Shown one piece after another: positions 26,102 through 34,305 of a stretch of 64,000 nt of DNA. The notes under the pieces were generated by a model that was not told where the DNA came from, searched no databases, and saw only the letters and a list, made by a program, of their open reading frames with translations. Origin of the DNA: SVFI01 sp045588655 (lineage in GTDB: Bacteria > Bacillota > Clostridia > Lachnospirales > Lachnospiraceae); the NCBI GenBank assembly GCA_045588655.1, contig JAZNEP010000029.1, forward strand, positions 87,943 to 151,942. The letters run 5' to 3'. Each line of letters begins with the position of its first letter. The stretch's first letter is position 1. A program made the position numbers and the translations under genes.

Positions 26102-29100
26102 ATGCAGAGAAAGAGAGTTATCATTGAAAAAAATAATGAAGTAAGATTCCATAATCAGGTGGATTATTGTATCGGTACCGGAAGAATGGGTCTTGCATTG
26201 CAAAAAGAATACCAAAAGCAACTCAAATTGGTGCAGGAAAAGATTGGCTTTTCACATATCAGAGGACATGGGTTGTTTTGTGATGACATGGCGATTTATC
26301 AGGAACATGAGGTGGACGGAGAGAGAATTGTAGAATATAACTTTACCTATTTGGATATGGTGATGGACAGCTACAAAGAGATGGGACTAAAACCGTTTTT
26401 GGAACTGGGATTTATGCCAAGCAAGCTTGCAAGCGGAACGCAGACCGTCTTCTATTGGAAGGGGAACACTACTCCACCTAAATCCTATGAGGATTGGAAG
26501 GCTTTGGTACAGGCATTGCTTTATCATCTGATGGAGCGTTATGGTGCAGACGAAGTAGTGACCTGGCCGGTGGAAGTATGGAATGAGCCAAATCTTCCGG
26601 GCTTTTGGGAAAAAGCAGATATGCAGGAATATTTTAAACTGTTCCAAAATTCCTTTGAGGCGGTCAAAGAAGTGGACAAGCGATTCCGTGTCGGTGGTCC
26701 TGCTGTCTGCGGAGGAAGCGATAAAATCTGGATTAAGGCATTTATGGAGTTTTGTAAAGAAAACAAAATCGCGGTGGATTTTATTACGCGACACCATTAT
26801 ACGACAGAGTTTCCGGATTATGTGGGGCATTACGGTTATGCAGAATTGATGGATCCGGAAAATCAGGAAGACGGTTTTGCAGGTCTGCATTCTACAAGGG
26901 AGATTATTGATAGTTTCCCTGAATATAAGGGCCTGGAAATCCATATTACAGAATTTAATACCTCGTATATACCGAATTGTCCGTTGCATGATACCAATCA
27001 AAATGCAGCCTATATAGCACATCAGCTTTCGAGGTTGGGAGATGACAACGAATCCTATTCTTATTGGACGTTTGGCGACATTTTTGAGGAAGTCGGAGTA
27101 CCGTATACCCCGTTTCACGGAGGATTTGGTTTGGTAGCAAATGGTTGCATTCCTAAGCCAACGTTCTGGACTTTTGCTTTTTTCAAAAAGTTAAAAGAAG
27201 GTCAGGGCGTGTGTGTACATAGAGATGACAATAGTGTCATTATGAGAACGGGAGATGGAGAATACCGGGGTGTATTCTGGAATCATACTCTAAAAAGAAA
27301 TGAAAATAGTATGGAATTTACATGTGAGCTGGAAGTGTCCGGTAAAGAGTATTGCCTAATTACGAAGAGAGTGGATGAGGAGACGACTAATCCACTAAAA
27401 GTATGGCATGATATGGGAGAACCGACGCATCTGACCGAGCAGCAGCATGAAATATTGCTGGGAGCATCACAGCCATATGTACAATCGGAAACCAAGAAAG
27501 CAACAAATAGTAAGCTGGAGCTAACTTTTGCCCTGGAAGAAAATGCGGTTATCTACTTTGAATTACAGCAGGTAAACAGAGTCTCCGATCGAGGATATTC
27601 CTATGAACGTGTGATGCAAAAGCCGGCATTGAATCCTTTGACAAAACTGGATTTTCCGGATCCGGATGTGATACGCGTGGAGGATACCTATTACATGGTT
27701 AGTACAACCATGCACTTTATGCCGGGGTGTGAGATTTTACAATCTTATGATTTGGTGCATTGGGAGCATGTGTGTTATGTATATGACAGGTTGGACGGAA
27801 CGAAGGGACAGAAACTGGAAGATGGACAGAATATATACGGAAAGGGAATGTGGGCAGCAACACTGCGTTTCCATAAAAACCGTTTTTATATTGTGTTTGT
27901 GGCAAACGATACAGGAAAGACCTATTTGTTTACTTCCGATCGCATAGACGGAGAGTGGGAGAAGCGTACGATAGAAGGATTCTATCATGATTGTTCCCTG
28001 CTCTTTGACGAGGACGATAAAGTATATCTCGCCTACGGAAACAAGGATATTTATTTGGTTGAGCTTAAGGAGGATTTAAGTGGACCGAAGGAAGGTGGTC
28101 TTAGCCGCCTTGTTGTCAGTGATGAAGGAAATGAGAGACTTGGTTATGAAGGAGCTCATTTTTATAAAATAAACGGTAAGTACTATCTGTTCTTTATCCA
28201 CTCTCTCCCGGACCGTTGGAGACGTGTCGAAGCCTGCTTTGTCGCAGACTCCTTGGATGGAGAATGGAAAGGTCAAGATATCCTAAATGATGATATGGGT
28301 TACTGCGGACAGGGTGTGGCGCAAGGAGGAATTGTGGACACACCGGAAGGAAACTGGTATGCGATCCTGTTTCAGGATAGGGGTGCGGTAGGAAGAATAC
28401 CGGTTCTAATCCCTGTGACATGGGAAAATGATTTTCCGGTCTTTGGAAGAAATGGTTGTATTCCGGACACATTTGCGATAGAAAACAACCATGCTGGTTA
28501 TCCGTATACACCGCTTGTACAGAGTGACGATTTTCGCGGAGCAGATGCATTAGATAAGGCAGAAGCCAGAAGATGGTATGGTAGTTTTGGATTTAAGAGT
28601 GTGTGGCAGTTTAACCATGAACCGGATTTGTCATTGATAGATTGGGACAAAACGGAAGGAAAAGTTCGCATCAAAACAGACCGCACGTGTGAACATGTGA
28701 CACAGGCTAAAAATGTATTGACGCAAAGAATGTCATATCCGGGAGCTGTGGGAGAAGTGACTGTAGATGCACAACACCTGCAGGAAGGCGATATTGCAGG
28801 AATTTGTGCACTCCAAGGATGTTATGGTTTGGTCGGTGTAACAAAGAGAGACGGAAAAAAATATGTTGTTATGATAAGTAAGCAGGCAGAGGATGACACC
28901 TTGCAGGCTGCGACAAACAAAGAGTGTTGGGAACAGGAATGGGAAGCCTATCCGATAGAAGGAGATACGGTGCAGTTTAAAATAGAAGCAGCCTTTGAAA
29001 ATATGAAAGATGAGGCAAAATTCTATTATAAAGATGGGTACCGATGGAAAAAAATCGGTAACGCGCATAAGCTGTATTTTAAGCTGGATCATTTTACCGG

Positions 29101-29185
29101 TTGCAGGTTTGGGCTGTTTGTGTATTCCACAAAACAATCCGGAGGAGAAGCGGCCTTTTCCAATTTTGTATATAGACAAAGATAA
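26102..29185 (+). CDS. Intracellular bifunctional GH39-GH43 beta-xylosidase/arabinofuranosidase
   Basis: Start 26102 is taken because of the strong AGGGGGG site; a TTG at 26069 is the alternative. Residues 1-490 are a GH39 beta-xylosidase, with acid/base Glu162 (VWNEPNLPGFW) and nucleophile Glu284 (HITEFNTSY), spaced as in the family. Residues about 505-830 are a GH43 five-bladed propeller (Asp520 in FPDPDV, general acid Glu683 in GYEGAHFY), followed by a C-terminal beta-sandwich like that of other long GH43 enzymes. There is no signal peptide, so it should hydrolyse imported xylo- and arabinoxylo-oligosaccharides. It follows the secreted GH10 gene and is likely cotranscribed with it. Confidence 0.92.
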   Translation: MQRKRVIIEKNNEVRFHNQVDYCIGTGRMGLALQKEYQKQLKLVQEKIGFSHIRGHGLFCDDMAIYQEHEVDGERIVEYNFTYLDMVMDSYKEMGLKPFLELGFMPSKLASGTQTVFYWKGNTTPPKSYEDWKALVQALLYHLMERYGADEVVTWPVEVWNEPNLPGFWEKADMQEYFKLFQNSFEAVKEVDKRFRVGGPAVCGGSDKIWIKAFMEFCKENKIAVDFITRHHYTTEFPDYVGHYGYAELMDPENQEDGFAGLHSTREIIDSFPEYKGLEIHITEFNTSYIPNCPLHDTNQNAAYIAHQLSRLGDDNESYSYWTFGDIFEEVGVPYTPFHGGFGLVANGCIPKPTFWTFAFFKKLKEGQGVCVHRDDNSVIMRTGDGEYRGVFWNHTLKRNENSMEFTCELEVSGKEYCLITKRVDEETTNPLKVWHDMGEPTHLTEQQHEILLGASQPYVQSETKKATNSKLELTFALEENAVIYFELQQVNRVSDRGYSYERVMQKPALNPLTKLDFPDPDVIRVEDTYYMVSTTMHFMPGCEILQSYDLVHWEHVCYVYDRLDGTKGQKLEDGQNIYGKGMWAATLRFHKNRFYIVFVANDTGKTYLFTSDRIDGEWEKRTIEGFYHDCSLLFDEDDKVYLAYGNKDIYLVELKEDLSGPKEGGLSRLVVSDEGNERLGYEGAHFYKINGKYYLFFIHSLPDRWRRVEACFVADSLDGEWKGQDILNDDMGYCGQGVAQGGIVDTPEGNWYAILFQDRGAVGRIPVLIPVTWENDFPVFGRNGCIPDTFAIENNHAGYPYTPLVQSDDFRGADALDKAEARRWYGSFGFKSVWQFNHEPDLSLIDWDKTEGKVRIKTDRTCEHVTQAKNVLTQRMSYPGAVGEVTVDAQHLQEGDIAGICALQGCYGLVGVTKRDGKKYVVMISKQAEDDTLQAATNKECWEQEWEAYPIEGDTVQFKIEAAFENMKDEAKFYYKDGYRWKKIGNAHKLYFKLDHFTGCRFGLFVYSTKQSGGEAAFSNFVYRQR

Positions 29186-29220
29186 GGAATCCTTATGAAT
29201 AATTTCTTTGTCTGACAGAA

Positions 29221-29323
29221 TATACTAAACGTATGAAAAAAAGACAGGTAAAGGACGAAAAGATATACGTTAGAAACCCTTGAAAAAAATGCTCTAAAGT
29301 GGTAATCTAGTTTAGTATTTTTT
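29221..29323 (+). promoter_or_regulatory. Possible attenuator-like leader upstream of the DUF1846 gene
   Basis: One arm (29222-29234, containing ATACTAAACGTAT) can pair either with ATACGTTAG (29265-29273, one bulge) or with GTTTAGTAT (29310-29318), the latter directly followed by TTTTT. The two pairings exclude each other. The stems are AT-rich and short, so this may be only a weak terminator of the GH39-GH43 gene. Confidence 0.3.
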
Positions 29324-29361
29324 GTTGCGGGACATCGATGAAAAAGAAAGGAAATGCGTGC

Positions 29362-30846
29362 ATGCACAGAAACGGATTTGATAACGACTTATACATGAAA
29401 AAGCAAAAAGAGCACATTCTGGAGAGAATTCAGCAGGCAAACGGCAAACTCTATTTGGAATTTGGCGGCAAATTATTTGATGACTATCATGCAGCTCGTG
29501 TTCTCCCGGGATTTGATGTAAATGCGAAGATTAAGCTTCTGTACGAGTTAAAGGAGATGGCAGAAATCATCTTTGTGATTTCCGCAGGCGATATTGAGAA
29601 GACCAAAATGCGTGCAGACCTTGGTATTACGTATGATATGGACATTCTGCGTTTGATTGATCATATCACTCGCCTTGGGATTGAGGTAAATAGTGTGGTG
29701 ATTACCAAATATGCAGGACAGGCATCAGCAGATGCGTTCATGTCAAAGCTGACGATGCGCGGGGTCAAAAATTACGTGCATAAACCGATTAAAGGTTACC
29801 CGACAGAAATTGACTTTATTTGTAGCGAGGAAGGATTCGGGTCTAATCCATATATTGAAACTACCAAACCACTTGTGGTAGTAACAGCACCGGGACCGGG
29901 AAGCGGAAAGTTAGCAACCTGTCTTTCTCAGGTGTACCATGAAACCGTGCGCGGGATAGCGGCCGGTTATGCAAAATTCGAAACGTTCCCAATTTGGAAT
30001 ATTCCGTTGAAGCATCCGGTAAACCTTGCATATGAAGCTGCGACGGCGGACCTAAACGATGTCAATATGATCGACCCGTTCCATTTGGAAGCCTACGGGG
30101 AGACTACTGTAAATTATAACCGAGATGTGGAAGCATTTCCGATTGTAAAGAGCACGCTTGCGCGCATCAGTAACGGTGCGTTTGATTATAAGAGTCCGAC
30201 GGATATGGGTGTTAATATGGCCGGTTATGCCATTGTGGATGACGAAGTGGTCAGTGAGGCGAGTTGTCAGGAAATTATACGCCGGTTCTTTGCGGCCAAA
30301 TGTGCACATCGTCAGGGAAAAGGTGAAAAAGAGGCGGTTGATAAAATCAAACTGATTATGCGACAGCTTAATATTACACCGGATATTAGAAAAGTGGTTC
30401 AGGCGGCACTTGAAAAAGCTGAAACTTCTCAAATGCCTTCTGCAGCAATTTTGCTTCCGGATGATCGTATTGTGACCGGAAAGGCAAGTGAGCTTATGAG
30501 TGCAAGCTCATCGGTGGTGCTCAATGCAATCAAAGCACTGACAAACATTGATGATGATTTGACACTCCTTAGCCCGATTATCTTAGAGCCGATTGCGGAG
30601 TTAAAGACTAAGATTTTAAATAGCCATAGCACACTATTAAATTTGGATGATGTGTTGACAGCGCTTTCTATTTCAGGTGCAACCAACACTTTGACGGCAA
30701 GAGCGATGCGCGCACTCACGCAGCTTCGTGATTGTGAGTTTCATTCAACACAGATGCTTCAGGCGGGAGATGAAGATATGCTTCGACAGCTGGGACTTCG
30801 GGTAACTAGTGAGCCGGTTTATCCGAGCAAAGAGTTGTATTTTTAA
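29362..30846 (+). CDS. DUF1846 (UPF0371) family protein
   Basis: 494 residues from an ATG at 29362, where the sequence matches the usual family N-terminus (GFDNDLYMKKQKEHILERI); an ATG at 29338 would add eight residues. UPF0371/DUF1846 proteins are conserved across Firmicutes and some Actinobacteria. The nucleotide-binding-like block VVVTAPGPGSGKLATCLSQ is visible at about 180. The biochemical role is not established. It is a single-gene unit with a terminator behind it. Confidence 0.92.
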   Translation: MHRNGFDNDLYMKKQKEHILERIQQANGKLYLEFGGKLFDDYHAARVLPGFDVNAKIKLLYELKEMAEIIFVISAGDIEKTKMRADLGITYDMDILRLIDHITRLGIEVNSVVITKYAGQASADAFMSKLTMRGVKNYVHKPIKGYPTEIDFICSEEGFGSNPYIETTKPLVVVTAPGPGSGKLATCLSQVYHETVRGIAAGYAKFETFPIWNIPLKHPVNLAYEAATADLNDVNMIDPFHLEAYGETTVNYNRDVEAFPIVKSTLARISNGAFDYKSPTDMGVNMAGYAIVDDEVVSEASCQEIIRRFFAAKCAHRQGKGEKEAVDKIKLIMRQLNITPDIRKVVQAALEKAETSQMPSAAILLPDDRIVTGKASELMSASSSVVLNAIKALTNIDDDLTLLSPIILEPIAELKTKILNSHSTLLNLDDVLTALSISGATNTLTARAMRALTQLRDCEFHSTQMLQAGDEDMLRQLGLRVTSEPVYPSKELYF

Positions 30847-30883
30847 ATCTATGCAAAAAAGTAGTAAATAATAGAGAAAAGTG

Positions 30884-30915
30884 CAGACCACAGAGTGATT
30901 TTGTGGTCTGTTTTT
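30884..30915 (+). terminator. Rho-independent terminator after DUF1846
   Basis: CAGACCACA (30884-30892) pairs with TGTGGTCTG (30902-30910), followed by TTTTT. Confidence 0.9.
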
Positions 30916-30987
30916 GTATGGGAAATATTTCGGAAAAGATTGCTTTTGTTGTGTGGAATATATAAAATATGATTTAGGAGGTGGAGC

Positions 30988-31512
30988 ATGAACAATCGTT
31001 ATGTTAATATGTTTCGATATATTTTTACGGTAGGACTGGGCATATTTATGTTAAATCGTATATGGAATGCGCTGGATGCTATACAACTAGACTGGGTCCG
31101 GATGAGCATGAATTTGGGGACCGGATTAGCATTTGGTATCAAAATCATAATTTACATGGCAATGCTGGGTTTATGTATTATGGTTTTTCAGAATCTATTG
31201 CGACTGTATATAGAAATAAGATACAAAGATGATGCGAACATAAACGAAGCTGCGAAAAAGCTGATTCAAATAACAAACAGAATCAAGATTTACCAGGGAT
31301 ATGTGGTTTTGATGGTTTTTCTGTTGCTGATGGGTACCTTGGCTTGTATCGCATTGTTTGCACCGGGGGTAAAAAATAGAGACAGCGGTGTGTATGGTGC
31401 GGGAATTTTTATGCTGGTTGTGGTCGTAATGGTTGCATTTTGGAATATTAAAAGTATGGTGAAGATACATAAGCAGCACAAAGAGGATAGAAATTCGGAG
31501 GATACCATATAA
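30988..31512 (+). CDS. Four-helix membrane protein, unknown function
   Basis: 174 residues with hydrophobic helices at about 10-27, 48-68, 102-123 and 133-150; the loop between helices 2 and 3 is charged and the C-terminus is basic then acidic. I do not recognise the family. AGGAGGTGG precedes the ATG. It lies 26 bases before the PfkB kinase gene and probably shares its transcript. Confidence 0.75.
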   Translation: MNNRYVNMFRYIFTVGLGIFMLNRIWNALDAIQLDWVRMSMNLGTGLAFGIKIIIYMAMLGLCIMVFQNLLRLYIEIRYKDDANINEAAKKLIQITNRIKIYQGYVVLMVFLLLMGTLACIALFAPGVKNRDSGVYGAGIFMLVVVVMVAFWNIKSMVKIHKQHKEDRNSEDTI

Positions 31513-31538
31513 GACATTCGTTCGAAAGGAGACAGGAT

Positions 31539-32657
31539 ATGCAAAAAAAAGCGGTCGTTGCAGGACATATTTGTATTGATATAACACCGGTATTTCCGGA
31601 GCAAAAGAGCGTAAAGGCAGAGTCTGTCTTCCAGCCGGGGAAACTTCTTCATATGGATGGGGTAGATATTCATACCGGAGGTTGTGTGGCAAATACAGGA
31701 CTTGCCATGAAAATTTTAGGGACGGATGTCAGCCTTATGGGAAAGATAGGAAATGACAGTTTCGGGAAAGTCATTTTGGAACTTTTAAAAAAATATGATG
31801 CAGACCAGGAGATGATTATTTCAGATACATTTGCAACCTCGTATTCTGTCGTCCTCGCACCGCCGGGGATTGACCGTATTTTTTTGCATGATCCGGGCGC
31901 GAACGATACATTTACAAAAGAAGATTTGGATTATGAAAAAATAAGAGAAGCAGATTTGTTTCATTTTGGGTATCCGTCGATTATGAGAAGAATGTACCTA
32001 AATGATGGTAGAGAAATGGAAGAGATGTTTGCGCGCATTCAAGAGGTTGGTACGGCGATTTCTCTGGATATGGCAGCAGTTGATGCCAATTCCGAGGCCG
32101 GAGCAGCAGATTGGGAAGGCATTTTGAGTAAGGTACTGCCTTATGTTGATTTTTTTGTACCAAGTGTAGAAGAACTGTGTTTTATGCTGGATAAGGAGCG
32201 ATATGAGGCGTGGGAGAGGCGTGCAAACGGATGCGATGTGACGGAGTGTTTAACACCCAAGGACATTGCTCCGCTGGCTGAAAAGGTGCTGACTCTGGGG
32301 GCAAAGGTTGCGATCATTAAGTGTGGTGCGCCGGGTATGTACTATAAGACCGCAGGAGAAGAAAAGCTGACAGGACTTTGTGAGCAGCTGGGACTTAGGA
32401 CCTTGGAATGGGCGGAAAAAGAAGGGTTTGAAAAGAGTTTTGAACCGGAAGTTGTCAAATGCGGAACCGGAGCTGGCGATACGAGTATTGCAGCATTTTT
32501 GACTTCCGTATTAAATGGGGAGTCACTGCAAACAGCACTTAGGATGGCGACTGCGACAGGAGCATGCTGCGTGGAGGCTATGGATGCACTCAGTGGCATA
32601 AAACCATTGGATGAAATAAAAAAGAAAATCGAAAGTGGATGGAAAAAGCTGGAGTAA
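31539..32657 (+). CDS. PfkB-family carbohydrate kinase
   Basis: A ribokinase-type sugar kinase of 372 residues. N-terminal VAGHICIDITP and the substrate loop DIHTGGCVANTGLAMKILG are followed by the ATP-site signature KCGTGAGDTSIAAFL, which contains the anion-hole glycines and the catalytic Asp. An insertion at about 215-235 with two Cys is unusual. The sugar cannot be told from sequence. It lies between a membrane protein and a D,D-carboxypeptidase gene, with short gaps on both sides. Confidence 0.87.
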   Translation: MQKKAVVAGHICIDITPVFPEQKSVKAESVFQPGKLLHMDGVDIHTGGCVANTGLAMKILGTDVSLMGKIGNDSFGKVILELLKKYDADQEMIISDTFATSYSVVLAPPGIDRIFLHDPGANDTFTKEDLDYEKIREADLFHFGYPSIMRRMYLNDGREMEEMFARIQEVGTAISLDMAAVDANSEAGAADWEGILSKVLPYVDFFVPSVEELCFMLDKERYEAWERRANGCDVTECLTPKDIAPLAEKVLTLGAKVAIIKCGAPGMYYKTAGEEKLTGLCEQLGLRTLEWAEKEGFEKSFEPEVVKCGTGAGDTSIAAFLTSVLNGESLQTALRMATATGACCVEAMDALSGIKPLDEIKKKIESGWKKLE

Positions 32658-32697
32658 GCAATCGAAATAGAATAAAGTATGAGATAAGGAAACAGGA

Positions 32698-33969
32698 ATG
32701 GAAGATTTCAGACTAGATGAGTTAGAAGAACTGGAAATAGAAGAATATGAGGAGCAGAGAAGACGAGAACGTATGCGTCGGAGAGCTCAGATGCGCCGTA
32801 TAAAGGAGAGGCAGCGTAAGATACGTCATATCATCAAAATAGCAATTCCTTGCGTGGCAGTTTTAGTTTTACTGTTGATTGGTAAGCATATGCTAACGAC
32901 TAGTGAGCCAAAGCAAATTCCGGATAAAGAAAGGAAAATATATCAGCCGGGACAAGGGGATATAGAAGCACAAAAGCAGGAGGTTCTTTCCGGGGATGTA
33001 CAGAATACGACACTCACATCCGATGGTGCGCTCGCATTACAGGCGTCAGAGTCCCCAGACGCAGATATGTCTTTGCAGGAGGGGCAGCAGTCGCAGGAGA
33101 GTCAAAATCCTCAGACCATGCAGGGGGCTTATGTAGCAACAGCTACAGAAAGTACGGCGTCGATTGAAGGCGAAGTGGTGAGCTCTTATGCAATTTTAGT
33201 AGATACAAAGACAGGAAATATTGTTGCGCAAAGGAGTCCTAAGACGAAAATTAATCCGGCTTCGATGACAAAGGTACTTACCGTTCTTGTAGCAGCAGAG
33301 CATGTGACAAATTTGGAGGACAAATTTACAATCACCCAGGAGATTACAGATTACAGTTTTAAAAATGATTGTAGTAATGTGGGATTTGAAGTGGGCGAAG
33401 AAGTCACAATAGAAGATTTATTTTATGGTACGATACTTCCTTCTGGCGCAGATGCAGCCGTTGGATTGGCGGAATATGTAGCAGGATCACAGGAAGCGTT
33501 TGTGGAATTGATGAATAAAAAACTGGAAGAGCTTGGACTTTCTTCAACGGCTCATTTTACCAATTGCGTCGGACTTTATGATGAACAGCATTATTGTAGC
33601 GTTTATGATATGGCTATGATTTTGCAGGCGGCCTTGGATAATGAATTATGTCGCAAAGTGCTGTCAGCTCATACGTATAATACATCCGCCACAGAGCAGC
33701 ATCCGGAGGGACTTCTCATTTCCAATTGGTTTTTACGCCGTATTGAGGATAAGGACGCAGGCGGATTTGTACTCGCCGGAAAGACGGGATATGTCGTGGA
33801 GTCGGGAAGTTGTGCAGCGAGTTGTGCGCTGGATGGAGAGGAAAATGAATACATCTGTGTGACAGCAAACTCAACCAGTAGCTGGCGTTGCATTTATGAT
33901 CACGTAGATATTTACAAAACCTTTTTACCGCAAGGTGAAGAGGATGCAGTTTCACCACAAAGTGAATAG
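32698..33969 (+). CDS. D-alanyl-D-alanine carboxypeptidase (S11 family, DacF-like), membrane-anchored
   Basis: A 53-residue cytoplasmic N-terminus, very rich in Arg and Glu, leads into one membrane helix (about 54-70) and a Gln/Ser-rich outer linker. The S11 domain (about 165-410) has SMTK (catalytic Ser-x-x-Lys) and KTG in LAGKTGYV. The middle motif is SGAD rather than the common SGN. It trims pentapeptide stems outside the cell. The long basic N-terminus in place of a cleavable signal means a type II membrane anchor, opposite to the usual C-terminal anchor. Confidence 0.87.
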   Translation: MEDFRLDELEELEIEEYEEQRRRERMRRRAQMRRIKERQRKIRHIIKIAIPCVAVLVLLLIGKHMLTTSEPKQIPDKERKIYQPGQGDIEAQKQEVLSGDVQNTTLTSDGALALQASESPDADMSLQEGQQSQESQNPQTMQGAYVATATESTASIEGEVVSSYAILVDTKTGNIVAQRSPKTKINPASMTKVLTVLVAAEHVTNLEDKFTITQEITDYSFKNDCSNVGFEVGEEVTIEDLFYGTILPSGADAAVGLAEYVAGSQEAFVELMNKKLEELGLSSTAHFTNCVGLYDEQHYCSVYDMAMILQAALDNELCRKVLSAHTYNTSATEQHPEGLLISNWFLRRIEDKDAGGFVLAGKTGYVVESGSCAASCALDGEENEYICVTANSTSSWRCIYDHVDIYKTFLPQGEEDAVSPQSE

Positions 33970-33973
33970 CATC

Positions 33974-34002
33974 TTGACAAAAGACAAAAGCTTCTCTACA
34001 AT
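33974..34002 (+). promoter_or_regulatory. Sigma-A-type promoter of the proS T-box transcript
   Basis: TTGACA (33974-33979), a 17-base spacer and TACAAT (33997-34002). Transcription would begin near 34009, just before the T-box leader. Confidence 0.75.
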
Positions 34003-34009
34003 CAGTAAG

Positions 34010-34239
34010 GAATTAAGTATAGGAATATAGGCAATGAAGAGGATTAGTACATTGTGAAACCGTCAAAGAGAGAGGGTCATTGGTGAGAGATTCTTACGGG
34101 GAAGCAGCGGAACCTGCCTTGGAGCTCTGTATGAAAATACAGCGTAACGCCGGCGTTAACGGTTTTGAGCAGAGTGTATAGACACTAATTAGGGTGGTAC
34201 CGCCGAGATTTCGGTCCCTTTTGGTATCATCCTTTTTTT
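34010..34239 (+). promoter_or_regulatory. T-box leader (proline-specific) upstream of proS
   Basis: The Stem I landmark GAAGAGGATTAGTA lies near 34035-34050. The T-box core AGGGTGGTACCGC is at 34191-34203. The specifier is probably CCT (Pro) at 34117-34119; an overlapping CCT at 34113-34115 is also possible. The terminator pairs GGGTGGTACC (34192-34201) with GGTATCATCC (34223-34232) using two wobbles, followed by seven T. Uncharged tRNA-Pro should stabilise the antiterminator and turn on proS. Confidence 0.93.
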
Positions 34240-34305
34240 GTGCAAAATACTATGAAATATTTCCATAATAAAATATAGAATCATTAAGAAAAGAGGAGAA
34301 ACAAA

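Noticed and set aside
26387..27118. Minus-strand frame of 243 codons inside the GH39-GH43 gene
   Set aside because: Antisense to a gene with intact catalytic motifs; low-complexity Arg/Ile/His-rich product and no start signals.
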